A stretch of 64,000 bases of DNA from Enterobacter kobei (GCF_018323985.1 NZ_AP024590.1:310001-374000), one strand, 5' to 3'; positions 35,131 to 45,095 are shown, numbered from the stretch's first letter. Notes: a model not told the origin generated them from the sequence alone. Made by a program: numbers and translations.

Positions 35131-37452
35131 TTAGTGACAGTCGCTACCGGTGCTGGCTTCGCAGCAGCGGGCAAGCTGTTTGCGCGTCGCCAGCAGGTCG
35201 ACGTTAACCCGGCTTCTGGCGCGGCGCAGGCCGCCAATCACCAGCACGTTAAACAAGATCACCGCGAGGATGCAGACCAGGCTGTAGTGCGGGTGCTGGC
35301 TAAAGGTGGCCGTCTGATAAAACACCGTCGCGAGCGAATAAGCGATATTCAGCCCCCAGAGGATCGAGAAGCCCATCCAGCCGCGGCTCGCTTCACGGGC
35401 AATCGCGCCCATCACCGAAATGCAGGGGATATAGAGCAGCACGAAGATCAGGTAGCTGTAGGCCGCCGCCGGGCTGCCAAATTTCTCGCTCATCACGCCC
35501 ATCGAACCGGTGGCCATTTCGCCGTCGCCTTTACTGGCTTCAATTGGGTTCGCCAGCATACTCAGACTCAGGGTATCCACCAGGCTCTGCCAGGTTTCCC
35601 TGGCGGCTCCCAGCAATTCATCCGCCAGGCTGAACTGCGCGGCATCGAACGGGGCGGCCTGAATATTTTCCGCGGTATAGAGCGAGTTGAGCGTGCCGAC
35701 CACCACTTCTTTTGCCATCGCGCCGGTAAACAGGCCGACGGTGGCCTGCCAGTGATCGCCCTGCACGCCGATAGGTTCCAGCAGCGGGGTGAACACCCGG
35801 CTGACCGACGCCAGCGCCGAATCGTTAATGCTGGTAGCCGCCTGGCCGCCGAGGGTGAAGCTGTTCAGGGCGCTGAGGAAAATACTGACCACCACAATCA
35901 CTTTACCGGCGCGCAGCACAAACCCTTTCAGGCGCTGCCAGGTTTGCAGCAGCAGGCTTTTCAGATGCGGGACATGATACACCGGCAGCTCCATCACAAA
36001 AGGTGAGGCCTCGCCGCGCATAATGGTGTGCTTGAGCATCAGGCCGGTGAGGATCGCCATGATGATCCCCAGCACATAAAGCGAGAACACCGCCAGCGCA
36101 CCCTGTTGACCGAAGAAGGCTGACGCAAACACTGCGAAGATCGCCAGCCGCGCACCGCAGGACATAAAGGGTGCCATCATAATGGTCATCAGGCGCTCAC
36201 GCGGCGCATCCAGCGTGCGGGCGCCCATTACCGAGGGGACATTGCAGCCGAAGCCGACAATCAGCGGCACAAAGGATTTGCCCGGCAGCCCCAGCGACTG
36301 CATCAGGCGATCCATCACAAAGGCGGCACGCGCCATGTAGCCTGAGTCTTCGAGGAAGGAGAGAAACAGGAACATCATGCCGATTTGCGGCACCAGCGGC
36401 AGAACCGTGTTGATACCCCCGCCCAGCCCCTGGGCGAGGAAAATGGTCAGCCAGTCCGGGAAGTGCAGCGTATAACCAACCCACTGAATACCGTGAATGA
36501 AAATGGCAACGGAACCGGCGTCAAATATCGGGGCCAGCGCGCCGCCGATGTTGATGGCGAGTACAAACATCACGTACATCACCAGCAGGAAGATAGGCAG
36601 GCCAAGCAGGCGGTTGAGGATGATCTTATCCATCGCGGCGGTAAAGCGTCCCGGCTCTGCCGTTAAGGTGTTGCTCACCGCATCACAAATGGCGGCGATG
36701 GTCTGATAACGGGCGTCAGCGATATGCAGGCCGGGATCGTCCATCTCATCTTTGAGACGGGCCAGCGCTTCCGGCAGATGTTGCGCCGCATCGCCCGCAT
36801 AGCCGCGGCTGTAAATATCCCCTTCCAGCATTTGCAGCGCCAACCAGCGGCGTTGCTGCTCCGGCATCTGTGTATCCATGGTGTCGGCCAGCATGGCGGC
36901 TTCCCGCAACAGGGGACGCGCATAGTGCACCAGACTGATAGCCTGATTTTGCTGGTGGCGGTCAATCGCCAGCTTGAGAGCTTCAATGCCGCGCCCGCGC
37001 GTTGACACCAACGGTACGACCGGGCAGCCCAGACGGGCGGATAACGCGTCAATGTCGATGCGGATCTTCTGCTTCTCGGCAATATCGAGCATGTTAAGCG
37101 CGACGATGCAGGGAATGCCCAGCTCCAGCAGTTGTAGCGTCAGGTAGAGATTACGCTCCAGATTAGAGGCATCCACCACGTTGATCAGCATGTCCGCCTC
37201 GCCGCTCAGAATGTAGTGGCAGGCGATCTGCTCATCGAGGGAGGTTTGCGACGAAATAGTGGTCAGGGAATAGGTGCCTGGCAGATCCACCAGCGTCACC
37301 GCGTGATCGGTGGTGGAGAACAGGCCTTCTTTGCGCTCCACCGTCACGCCTGCCCAGTTACCGACACGCTGACGCGCGCCCGTTAACTGATTGAATAAAG
37401 TTGTCTTGCCGGAATTAGGATTACCAATTAAGCCGAGGGTTAATTTTTTCAT
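35131..37452 (-). CDS. feoB: Ferrous iron permease FeoB
   Basis: Main Fe2+ importer of the inner membrane. It has 773 residues, as in E. coli. The N-terminal G domain shows G1 GNPNSGKT (10-17), G3 DLPG (56-59) and G4 NMLD (120-123). A GDI helical domain follows and then a polytopic membrane part with two Gate motifs around GCNVPSVMGARTL and GCARLAIFAVFA-like sequences (here SCGARLAIFAVF). The C-terminus carries CCEASTGSDCH, cysteine-rich as in E. coli. Middle gene of feoABC. Confidence 0.97.
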   Translation of the reverse strand: MKKLTLGLIGNPNSGKTTLFNQLTGARQRVGNWAGVTVERKEGLFSTTDHAVTLVDLPGTYSLTTISSQTSLDEQIACHYILSGEADMLINVVDASNLERNLYLTLQLLELGIPCIVALNMLDIAEKQKIRIDIDALSARLGCPVVPLVSTRGRGIEALKLAIDRHQQNQAISLVHYARPLLREAAMLADTMDTQMPEQQRRWLALQMLEGDIYSRGYAGDAAQHLPEALARLKDEMDDPGLHIADARYQTIAAICDAVSNTLTAEPGRFTAAMDKIILNRLLGLPIFLLVMYVMFVLAINIGGALAPIFDAGSVAIFIHGIQWVGYTLHFPDWLTIFLAQGLGGGINTVLPLVPQIGMMFLFLSFLEDSGYMARAAFVMDRLMQSLGLPGKSFVPLIVGFGCNVPSVMGARTLDAPRERLMTIMMAPFMSCGARLAIFAVFASAFFGQQGALAVFSLYVLGIIMAILTGLMLKHTIMRGEASPFVMELPVYHVPHLKSLLLQTWQRLKGFVLRAGKVIVVVSIFLSALNSFTLGGQAATSINDSALASVSRVFTPLLEPIGVQGDHWQATVGLFTGAMAKEVVVGTLNSLYTAENIQAAPFDAAQFSLADELLGAARETWQSLVDTLSLSMLANPIEASKGDGEMATGSMGVMSEKFGSPAAAYSYLIFVLLYIPCISVMGAIAREASRGWMGFSILWGLNIAYSLATVFYQTATFSQHPHYSLVCILAVILFNVLVIGGLRRARSRVNVDLLATRKQLARCCEASTGSDCH

Positions 37453-37484
37453 AGTCTTGCTGCGCTCTGTGAGTCAGTCGCTTA

Positions 37485-37712
37485 TTAACGGGATACTGCT
37501 TCTACTTCTAATAGCGCCAGATCTTTTTTTCGTAATACCAGGCTGACACGACGGGTTTCGATATGCACCGGATCGCCGAAGGGCGCGACGCGCACCACGT
37601 TAAATGACGAGCCGGGCAGCATGCCAAGCGAAAGCAGTTTCTGACGGTAAGCCGGGCTAATTTCAGGCGCGAACCCGGTAATTTTCCACGCGCTGTCAGG
37701 TGAGAATGCCAT
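37485..37712 (-). CDS. feoA: Ferrous iron transport protein FeoA
   Basis: 75-residue SH3-like protein needed for full FeoB activity, thought to bind FeoB in the cytoplasm. First gene of feoABC, 32 bases before feoB. Fur and FNR sites lie upstream, so expression should rise when iron is scarce and oxygen is absent. Confidence 0.96.
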   Translation of the reverse strand: MAFSPDSAWKITGFAPEISPAYRQKLLSLGMLPGSSFNVVRVAPFGDPVHIETRRVSLVLRKKDLALLEVEAVSR

Positions 37713-37823
37713 AGGACCTACTTTGTTTTGCTAATCAGGGTAGCGTGCCGGGCTGCATAATCATTCAGGAGAACGGGAAGGATTAGCCCCGGTGACGGTG
37801 ACAAAATAATCAACTGATAGAAT

Positions 37824-37842
37824 GGTAATGAGAATGGTTTTT
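37824..37842 (-). promoter_or_regulatory. Fur box of feoABC
   Basis: 13 of 19 positions match the Fur consensus (plus-strand GGTAATGAGAATGGTTTTT), about 110 bases upstream of feoA. Confidence 0.65.
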
Positions 37843-37899
37843 ATCATCAACGGATAAAATGTGTGTGAATGTGATATTGGCGATGAATATGCGGGACTT

Positions 37900-37913
37900 T
37901 TGATATAGCTCAA
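37900..37913 (-). promoter_or_regulatory. FNR box of feoABC
   Basis: TTGAT-ATAG-CTCAA matches the FNR consensus TTGAT-N4-ATCAA at nine of ten positions. It is 188 bases upstream of feoA and about 60 beyond the Fur box, consistent with anaerobic activation of feo known in E. coli. Confidence 0.8.
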
Positions 37914-38022
37914 AAACAGGCAGGGAAATGATTTTAAGTAAATGAATATGGAATTAACGCATTGTGTTAATAATGTGAAAAATAGTGATCTATTAAGTTC
38001 TATTCATTATTTAACGTAAATT

Positions 38023-38042
38023 CCCTCTCCCGCAGGAGAGGG
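38023..38042. terminator. Hairpin after tex
   Basis: CCCTCTCC/GGAGAGGG with loop CGCA, 11 bases beyond the tex stop on the minus strand. A member of the window's CCCTCTCC hairpin family. Confidence 0.6.
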
Positions 38043-38053
38043 CGAAAAAAAGA

Positions 38054-40387
38054 TTAACGTTTTTTACCCATTGCCGCCGCCAGCGCATCCATCATCGCGC
38101 TGTTGCCGGAAGGCTGAGCTTCACGACCACGTGGTTTTGCCGCGCCGCGTGCTGCCGGGCGGCTGGCCTGCTCGCGCTGCGGACCGTTGCCGCGACGGGA
38201 ACTGGTTTCGCCTGGCTGTTCGTCAAGACGCATGGTCAGGGCGATACGCTTACGCGGCAGATCGACTTCCATAACCTTCACTTTGACGATATCGCCGGCT
38301 TTCACCACGCTGTGTGGATCGTCGACAAACTTGTTGGACAGCGACGAGATATGCACCAGGCCATCCTGATGCACGCCGATGTCCACGAATGCGCCAAAGT
38401 TGGTGACGTTGGTCACCGCGCCTTCGAGGATCATCCCCGGCAGCAGGTCATTCATGGTTTCCACGCCGTCGGCAAAGGTCGCTGTTTTAAATTCCGGGCG
38501 CGGATCGCGGCCTGGTTTTTCCAGCTCTTTGATAATGTCGGTCACCGTCGGCACGCCGAAACGCTCATCGGTGAAGTCCGAGGCTTTCAGCTGGCGCAGT
38601 TCGTTGCCGTTGCCCATCAGATCGCGTAGCGACTGCTCGGTGGCGGCCAGAATGCGCTCCACCACCGGATAGGCTTCCGGGTGCACCGTTGAGGCATCCA
38701 GCGGGTTATCGCCGTGGTTAATACGCAGGAAGCCCGCGCACTGCTCGAATGCTTTCGGCCCCAGACGACTGACCTTCAGCAACTGCTGGCGGTTCTGGAA
38801 CTGACCGTTCTCATCGCGCCAGGCCACAATGTTCTGCGCCATCATGCGGGTTAAGCCAGCCACGCGGGTTAACAGCGGCACAGAGGCGGTATTCAGATCG
38901 ACGCCCACGGCGTTTACGCAGTCCTCGACCACGGCATCCAGTTTACGCGCCAGCTGCGACTGGCTGACATCGTGCTGATACTGACCCACCCCAATGGATT
39001 TCGGATCGATTTTCACCAGCTCCGCCAGCGGATCCTGTAAACGACGGGCGATAGACACTGCGCCACGAATAGAGACATCCAGATCCGGGAACTCCAGCGC
39101 CGCCAGTTCTGAGGCGGAATAGACTGACGCGCCCGCTTCGCTGACGATCACTTTTTGCGCCGTGACTTTCGGGAACTGCTTTTGCACGTCGAGGAAGAAA
39201 CGTTCGGTTTCGCGCGAGGCCGTGCCGTTGCCGATGGCCACCAGCTCAACGTTATGCTTTTCGCACAGCGTGGCGACGACGACCGCCGCTTTCGCGGCCT
39301 GACCGGTGTGAGGATAGATGGTGTCGGTTGCCACCAGCTTGCCGGTGCCGTCAACCACCGCCACTTTCACGCCGGTGCGCAGGCCAGGATCGAGACCCAT
39401 GGTGGCGCGCAGACCCGCCGGGGCCGCCATCAGCAGATCGTGCAGGTTACGGGCGAACACGTTAATGGCTTCGTCTTCGGCACGCTCGCGCACCGTGCCC
39501 ATTAATTCCGTTTCGAGGTGCATCAGCACTTTGATGCGCCACGTCCAGCTCACCACGCCACGACGCCAGCTGTCGGCAGGGGCATTGTTCAGGCGCAGGC
39601 CGAGATGGTCGATAATAATCTGTTCGCAATGGCTCTCTTTGGGCGGCTCATCAAACTGCGGATCGGCGTTCAGCGCCAGTTGCAGAATGCCTTCGTTACG
39701 GCCACGGAACATCGCCAGCGCGCGGTGTGACGGCACGCTGCTAATGGGTTCGTGATGGTCGAAATAGTCGCGGAATTTCGCGCCTTCTTCCTCTTTGCCG
39801 CCAATCACCGTCGCCACCAGGTGCGCGTTCTTCCACAGGTAGTCACGCACTTTCGCCAGCAGCGCCGCGTCTTCCGCAAAGCGCTCCATCAGAATATAAC
39901 GCGCGCCGTCCAGCGCGGCTTTGGTGTCGGCCACGCCTTTATCCGCATCGACAAACTTCGCGGCTTCGGTTTCCGGGTGATGGGACGGTTCGTTCCACAG
40001 CAACTCGGCGAGCGGTTCGAGTCCCGCTTCAATGGCGATTTGCCCGCGCGTGCGGCGCTTAGGCTTATAGGGCAGATAGAGATCTTCGAGTTCGGTTTTG
40101 CTCAGCGTACTGTTGATGGCGCCAGCCAGTTCGTCGGTCAGCTTGCCCTGTTCGCCGATGGATTTGAGGATCGCCTGGCGCCTGTCTTCCAGTTCGCGCA
40201 GATAACCAAGACGGGTTTCGAGCTGACGTAATTGCGTGTCGTCCAGACCGCCGGTGACTTCTTTACGATAACGTGCAATGAACGGCACGGTGTTCCCTTC
40301 ATCAAGCAGGCGAACGGCAGATTCTACCTGTTCAGCTCTCGCCTGAAGTTCACCCGCAATAATGCGGCAGAGCGAATTATTCATCAT
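38054..40387 (-). CDS. yhgF: Tex-family RNA-binding protein YhgF
   Basis: Cytoplasmic nucleic-acid-binding protein of the Tex family with 777 residues, four more than E. coli. Domains in order are an N-terminal helical region, a YqgF-like RNase H fold (GLDPGLRTGVKVAVVD), a helix-hairpin-helix pair (LNTASVPLLTRVAGL), and an S1 domain near 650-720 (GAVTNVTNFGAFVDIG). The tail is basic and low in complexity. The family is linked to transcription and to transcript turnover, but its exact role in enterobacteria is unclear. Confidence 0.95.
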   Translation of the reverse strand: MMNNSLCRIIAGELQARAEQVESAVRLLDEGNTVPFIARYRKEVTGGLDDTQLRQLETRLGYLRELEDRRQAILKSIGEQGKLTDELAGAINSTLSKTELEDLYLPYKPKRRTRGQIAIEAGLEPLAELLWNEPSHHPETEAAKFVDADKGVADTKAALDGARYILMERFAEDAALLAKVRDYLWKNAHLVATVIGGKEEEGAKFRDYFDHHEPISSVPSHRALAMFRGRNEGILQLALNADPQFDEPPKESHCEQIIIDHLGLRLNNAPADSWRRGVVSWTWRIKVLMHLETELMGTVRERAEDEAINVFARNLHDLLMAAPAGLRATMGLDPGLRTGVKVAVVDGTGKLVATDTIYPHTGQAAKAAVVVATLCEKHNVELVAIGNGTASRETERFFLDVQKQFPKVTAQKVIVSEAGASVYSASELAALEFPDLDVSIRGAVSIARRLQDPLAELVKIDPKSIGVGQYQHDVSQSQLARKLDAVVEDCVNAVGVDLNTASVPLLTRVAGLTRMMAQNIVAWRDENGQFQNRQQLLKVSRLGPKAFEQCAGFLRINHGDNPLDASTVHPEAYPVVERILAATEQSLRDLMGNGNELRQLKASDFTDERFGVPTVTDIIKELEKPGRDPRPEFKTATFADGVETMNDLLPGMILEGAVTNVTNFGAFVDIGVHQDGLVHISSLSNKFVDDPHSVVKAGDIVKVKVMEVDLPRKRIALTMRLDEQPGETSSRRGNGPQREQASRPAARGAAKPRGREAQPSGNSAMMDALAAAMGKKR

Positions 40388-40485
40388 TTCAATATCATCT
40401 TCTGAGCAAAATCAGCCGATAGTTATACGGATTGAGGCAGTAAAATGCCAGCCGTAACGGGCGGCTTAGGGATTATTCTGGCAGG

Positions 40486-40959
40486 CTATTTTACATAGGT
40501 GATGTCGTTCACATACCAGGTGGCTTCACCGCCCGGTGTCTGCACCACGGCGACGTCGCCGACCTCTTTTTTCAGCAGTGCGCGCGCCATCGGCGAGTCG
40601 ATAGAGATGTAATCTTTTTGACCAAAAATTTCATCGTAGCCGACAATACGAAAACGGCGGGTATCGCCCTCGTCGTTCTCAATTTCCACCCAGGCACCGA
40701 AAAAGACTTTTCCTTCCTGCTGGGGGGAATAATCCACGATGCGCAGATTTTCCAGACATTTAGTGAGATAGCGCACCCGGCGGTCGATCTCACGCAGCCG
40801 TTTTTTATTATACTGATAGTCAGCGTTTTCACTGCGGTCGCCCAGACTTGCCGCCCAGGTCACTTTTTTGGTGACTTCCGGGCGCTCCTGACGCCAGAGA
40901 TAATCCATTTCCTGCTTGAGTTTGTCGTAACCCTCACGGGTAATCAGGGGCGTTTTCAT
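40486..40959 (-). CDS. greB: Transcription elongation factor GreB
   Basis: Rescues backtracked RNA polymerase by stimulating cleavage of the transcript 3' end. It has 157 residues: an N-terminal coiled coil whose tip carries the acidic pair in SLGDRSENADYQ, and a C-terminal FKBP-like domain (VGDVAVVQTPGGEATWYV). The start ATG at 40959 gives MKTPLITREGY; an earlier in-frame start at 41067 would add 36 unrelated residues running across the divergent ompR control region. Confidence 0.96.
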   Translation of the reverse strand: MKTPLITREGYDKLKQEMDYLWRQERPEVTKKVTWAASLGDRSENADYQYNKKRLREIDRRVRYLTKCLENLRIVDYSPQQEGKVFFGAWVEIENDEGDTRRFRIVGYDEIFGQKDYISIDSPMARALLKKEVGDVAVVQTPGGEATWYVNDITYVK

Positions 40960-41119
40960 TTTCCATGCCTTATTCTGTGAGCAAATGTACAGATAACTTG
41001 CTGTTAAATATGCTTTGTAACAATTTCGACTAGAATTCATACCAGAATTAACTGGTGGTAGGCGCACACTTTTTTAGAATACGCTTTCTAGATTGTCCGA
41101 ACCTTTGGGAGTACAAACA

Positions 41120-41839
41120 ATGCAAGAGAATTATAAGATTCTGGTCGTCGATGACGATATGCGCCTGCGTGCGCTGCTTGAACGTTATCTCACCGAGCAA
41201 GGCTTCCAGGTTCGCAGCGTCGCCAACGCAGAACAGATGGATCGCCTGTTAACCCGTGAATCCTTCCACCTGATGGTGCTCGACTTAATGTTACCTGGTG
41301 AGGATGGTTTGTCCATCTGCCGCCGTCTGCGTAGCCAAAGCAACCCGATGCCGATCATTATGGTGACGGCGAAAGGTGAAGAGGTTGACCGTATCGTGGG
41401 CCTCGAGATTGGCGCTGACGACTACATTCCTAAACCCTTTAACCCGCGCGAACTGCTGGCCCGTATCCGCGCCGTGCTGCGTCGTCAGGCGAATGAACTG
41501 CCAGGCGCACCCTCTCAGGAAGAAGCGGTTATCGCCTTTGGTAAGTTCAAGCTTAACCTCGGCACCCGCGAAATGTTCCGCGAAGATGAGCCTATGCCGC
41601 TGACCAGTGGTGAATTCGCCGTGCTTAAAGCGCTGGTCAGCCATCCGCGTGAGCCGCTGTCCCGCGATAAGCTGATGAACCTGGCGCGTGGCCGTGAATA
41701 CTCCGCGATGGAGCGTTCTATCGACGTACAGATCTCCCGCCTGCGCCGCATGGTGGAAGAAGACCCGGCGCATCCGCGCTATATTCAGACCGTCTGGGGT
41801 CTGGGCTATGTCTTTGTGCCGGACGGCTCTAAAGCATGA
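41120..41839 (+). CDS. ompR: Osmoregulatory response regulator OmpR
   Basis: DNA-binding response regulator that sets porin (ompF/ompC) expression in response to osmolarity and acidity. Its 239 residues appear near-identical to E. coli OmpR. The phospho-acceptor is Asp55 (VLDLMLPGEDG), with acid-pocket DDD at 11-13 and Lys in YIPKPFNPREL. The C-terminal winged helix ends VFVPDGSKA. The start at 41120 has GGGAG at 41107-41111; a start at 41093 would add nine residues. The stop overlaps the envZ start by four bases. Confidence 0.98.
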   Translation: MQENYKILVVDDDMRLRALLERYLTEQGFQVRSVANAEQMDRLLTRESFHLMVLDLMLPGEDGLSICRRLRSQSNPMPIIMVTAKGEEVDRIVGLEIGADDYIPKPFNPRELLARIRAVLRRQANELPGAPSQEEAVIAFGKFKLNLGTREMFREDEPMPLTSGEFAVLKALVSHPREPLSRDKLMNLARGREYSAMERSIDVQISRLRRMVEEDPAHPRYIQTVWGLGYVFVPDGSKA

Positions 41840-43188
41840 GGCGAATGCGCTTCTCGCCGCGAAGCTCGTTTGCCCGCACCCTGTTACTGATTGTCACCTT
41901 GCTGTTCGTCAGCCTGGTGACGACCTATCTGGTGGTGCTGAACTTCGCGATCCTGCCGAGCCTCCAGCAGTTTAATAAAGTCCTCGCTTACGAAGTCCGT
42001 ATGCTGATGACCGATAAACTGCAACTGGAGGACGGCACGCAGCTGGTGGTGCCCCCTGCGTTTCGCCGGGAGATCTACCGCGAGCTGGGGATTTCGCTCT
42101 ACTCCAACGAGGCCGCTGAAGACGCGGGCCTGCGTTGGGCGCAACACTACGAATTCTTAAGCCATCAGATGGCGCAGCAGCTGGGCGGCCCGACGGAAGT
42201 GCGCGTCGAGGTCAACAAAAGCTCGCCGGTCGTGTGGCTCAAAACCTGGCTGTCGCCCAATATCTGGGTGCGCGTGCCGCTCACTGAAATTCACCAGGGC
42301 GATTTCTCCCCGCTGTTCCGCTATACGCTGGCCATTATGCTGATGGCGATTGGCGGCGCGTGGCTGTTTATCCGTATTCAGAACCGGCCACTGGTGGATC
42401 TGGAACACGCCGCGCTTAAGGTGGGGAAAGGCCAAATCCCGCAGCCGCTGCGCGAATATGGCGCGTCAGAGGTGCGCTCGGTGACCCGGGCATTTAACCA
42501 GATGGCGGCGGGCGTAAAACAGCTGGCCGATGACCGTACGCTGTTAATGGCGGGCGTCAGCCACGATCTGCGCACACCGCTGACCCGCATCCGGCTGGCA
42601 ACGGAAATGATGGCCGAAGAAGACGGTTATCTCGCGGAATCCATCAATAAAGACATCGAAGAGTGCAACGCCATTATCGAGCAGTTTATTGATTACCTGC
42701 GTACCGGCCAGGAAATGCCGATGGAGATCGCCGATCTCAATTCGGTACTGGGCGAAGTGGTGGCGGCAGAAAGCGGTTACGAGCGTGAAATCGAAACGGC
42801 GATGCACCCGGATGAGATCCTGGTGCGTATGCATCCGCTCTCCATCAAGCGTGCCGTGGCGAACATGGTGGTTAATGCCGCCCGCTATGGTAACGGCTGG
42901 ATCAAAGTCAGCAGCGGCACTGAGCCGCATCGCGCCTGGTTCCAGGTGGAAGACGATGGTCCGGGGATCAAACCGGAACAGCGTAAGCACCTGTTCCAGC
43001 CTTTCGTGCGGGGTGACAGCGCGCGCAGCACCAGCGGCACCGGCTTAGGGCTGGCGATTGTGCAGCGTATTGTTGATAACCATAACGGTCTGCTGGAGCT
43101 GGGAACGAGTGAGCGGGGCGGGTTATGCATTCGCGCCTGGCTGCCGATCCCGGTGGCGCGTGTTGCAAGTCAGGTGAAAGAGAGTTAA
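41836..43188 (+). CDS. envZ: Osmosensor histidine kinase EnvZ
   Basis: Inner-membrane sensor kinase and phosphatase for OmpR, 450 residues. Two membrane segments (about 16-46 and 160-180) flank a periplasmic domain. A HAMP domain follows and then the phospho-histidine His243 in AGVSHDLRTPLTR, and the ATPase domain with N box (NMVVNAARYG), G1 (DDGPGI) and G2 (GTGLGLAIV). The ATGA overlap with ompR indicates coupled translation. The C-terminus (RVASQVKES) is somewhat different from E. coli. Confidence 0.97.
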   Translation: MRRMRFSPRSSFARTLLLIVTLLFVSLVTTYLVVLNFAILPSLQQFNKVLAYEVRMLMTDKLQLEDGTQLVVPPAFRREIYRELGISLYSNEAAEDAGLRWAQHYEFLSHQMAQQLGGPTEVRVEVNKSSPVVWLKTWLSPNIWVRVPLTEIHQGDFSPLFRYTLAIMLMAIGGAWLFIRIQNRPLVDLEHAALKVGKGQIPQPLREYGASEVRSVTRAFNQMAAGVKQLADDRTLLMAGVSHDLRTPLTRIRLATEMMAEEDGYLAESINKDIEECNAIIEQFIDYLRTGQEMPMEIADLNSVLGEVVAAESGYEREIETAMHPDEILVRMHPLSIKRAVANMVVNAARYGNGWIKVSSGTEPHRAWFQVEDDGPGIKPEQRKHLFQPFVRGDSARSTSGTGLGLAIVQRIVDNHNGLLELGTSERGGLCIRAWLPIPVARVASQVKES

Positions 43189-43195
43189 TTCGCAG

Positions 43196-43249
43196 TGCCC
43201 GGTGGCGCAATGAAACAGTAGGCCCGGCAAGCAACGCGCCGCCGGGCAT
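43196..43249. repeat. REP-type inverted repeat between envZ and pckA
   Basis: TGCCCGGTGGCGCAA (43197-43210) and an inverted copy within 43220-43248 (GGCCCGGCAAG... GCCGCCGGGCA) form a REP pair. The convergent position between envZ and pckA suggests it also limits transcription or protects 3' ends. Confidence 0.75.
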
Positions 43250-43263
43250 AAAACAGATAAGAT

Positions 43264-44883
43264 TTACAGCTTCGGTCCTGCGCTCACCAGCGCCGCCCCC
43301 GCCGGGGTATCGGTATACTTCTCGAAATTACTGATAAACAGCTTCGCCAGCGCTTCGGCTTTCTCCTGCCACTGTTCCGGTGAGGCATAGGTATTACGCG
43401 GATCGAGGATCGCGCTATCCACACCCGGCAGCGTCGTCGGGATCGCCAGATCAAACATCGGCAGCGTAAAGGTTTCCGCCTGATCCAGTGAACCATTCAG
43501 AATGGCGTCGATAATGGCGCGCGTATCTTTGATCGAAATGCGCTTGCCGGTACCGTTCCAGCCGGTATTCACCAGATACGCCTGTGCACCCGCCGCCTGC
43601 ATACGTTTGACCAGCACTTCAGCGTACTGCGTCGGATGCAGTGACAGGAAGGCCGCGCCAAAGCAGGCGGAGAAGGTTGGCGTTGGTTCGGTCACGCCAC
43701 GTTCGGTGCCCGCCAGTTTAGCGGTGAAGCCCGACAGGAAATGGTACTGCGTCTGGTTTGCCGACAGACGCGACACCGGCGGCAGCACGCCAAAGGCATC
43801 GGCGGTCAGGAAGATCACCTTGGTGGCATGGCCCGCTTTTGACACCGGCTTGACGATATTATCAATGTGATAGATCGGGTAAGAGACGCGGGTATTCTCG
43901 GTTTTCGAGCCATCGTCATAATCGACAGAGCCGTCTGCGCGCACGGTGACGTTTTCCAGCAGCGCATCGCGGCGAATAGCGTGGAAAATATCTGGCTCGG
44001 CTTCTTCAGACAGTTTGATCGTCTTGGCGTAGCAGCCGCCTTCAAAGTTGAACACCCCGTCGTCGTCCCAGCCGTGCTCGTCATCGCCGATCAGGCGACG
44101 TTTCGGATCGGTGGAAAGGGTGGTTTTTCCGGTGCCGGACAGGCCAAAGAACACTGCCACATCGCCTTTTTCGCCGACGTTTGCCGAACAGTGCATTGAG
44201 GCGATACCTTTCAGCGGCAGCAGGTAGTTCATGATCGAGAACATGCCTTTTTTCATTTCGCCGCCGTACCAGGTGCCGCCGATCAGCTGAATGCGTTCGG
44301 TCAGGTTGAAGGCGACAAAGTTCTCGGAGTTGAGTCCCTGCTCTTTCCACTGCGGGTTGGTGCATTTCGCGCCGTTCATAACGATAAAGTCCGGCGTAAA
44401 GTCTGCCAGTTCTTCTTCTGTCGGGCGGATAAACATGTTTTTGACGAAATGGGCCTGCCAGGCGACTTCGGTAATAAAGCGCACCGACAGACGGGTGTCA
44501 GCGTTCGCGCCGCAAAATGCATCGACAATAAACAGGCGCTTGCCGGAGAGCTGGCGGGTGACGAGGCCCTTCAGATGCTGCCAGATTTCCGGGGAGGGCG
44601 GTTTATTGTCGTTCTTGCCTTTGCCTTTGTCGGACCACCACACGGTATCGCGGGTGGTGTCATCGCGAACAATGTATTTATCCTTCGGTGAACGGCCGGT
44701 GAAAATACCGGTGTCGACGGCGATAGCACCAGAATTTGTCAGCACACCGCGCTCGTATCCTTCCAGGCCTGGATTGAGCTCCTCCTGATACAGCGTGTCG
44801 TAATCAGGGTTGTGGACAATATTCTTAACGTCGTGGATACCATAAGCCTCGAGATCCTGCGGGGTTAAATCGTTAACACGCAT
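43264..44883 (-). CDS. pckA: Phosphoenolpyruvate carboxykinase (ATP)
   Basis: First committed enzyme of gluconeogenesis from C4 acids: oxaloacetate plus ATP gives phosphoenolpyruvate and CO2. It has 539 residues, one fewer than E. coli (a residue missing near position 5). The phosphate loop GLSGTGKT is at 247-254, with the metal-binding Asp in LIGDDEHGWD and the GTGKRISIKDTR segment near the C-terminus. Ribosome site AAGGAG lies eight bases upstream. A CRP site upstream fits known cAMP activation. Confidence 0.97.
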   Translation of the reverse strand: MRVNDLTPQDLEAYGIHDVKNIVHNPDYDTLYQEELNPGLEGYERGVLTNSGAIAVDTGIFTGRSPKDKYIVRDDTTRDTVWWSDKGKGKNDNKPPSPEIWQHLKGLVTRQLSGKRLFIVDAFCGANADTRLSVRFITEVAWQAHFVKNMFIRPTEEELADFTPDFIVMNGAKCTNPQWKEQGLNSENFVAFNLTERIQLIGGTWYGGEMKKGMFSIMNYLLPLKGIASMHCSANVGEKGDVAVFFGLSGTGKTTLSTDPKRRLIGDDEHGWDDDGVFNFEGGCYAKTIKLSEEAEPDIFHAIRRDALLENVTVRADGSVDYDDGSKTENTRVSYPIYHIDNIVKPVSKAGHATKVIFLTADAFGVLPPVSRLSANQTQYHFLSGFTAKLAGTERGVTEPTPTFSACFGAAFLSLHPTQYAEVLVKRMQAAGAQAYLVNTGWNGTGKRISIKDTRAIIDAILNGSLDQAETFTLPMFDLAIPTTLPGVDSAILDPRNTYASPEQWQEKAEALAKLFISNFEKYTDTPAGAALVSAGPKL

Positions 44884-45095
44884 GTCACTACTCCTTAGCT
44901 AAATGTACTACCTGAGATTGTAGGGTTGTTATAGGGGTTTTAACCGCGACGGGGCTCATAGATTTACGCTTAGGGAAAATCTCACTAAATAGGGTTACAC
45001 CCGTCACCTGGCGAGACGAATTATGGATGTTTTGCTTTGACCCAGGGAGGAAACGTTACGCAATCGGGCTTTTTTAGAGGATTAGTCGGCGGCTT

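Larger units (their letters stand above)
37713..38053. other. feoA-tex regulatory gap
   Basis: 341 bases without a gene. It contains a Fur box and an FNR box for feoABC, an AT-rich stretch (about 37914-38020) with no feature I can name, and a hairpin that ends tex transcription (38023-38042). Confidence 0.7.

Noticed and set aside
35014..36006. 330-codon plus-strand open frame inside feoB and feoC
   Set aside because: It runs against two conserved genes, is His/Arg/Gln-rich as in typical shadows, and has no recognised domain.
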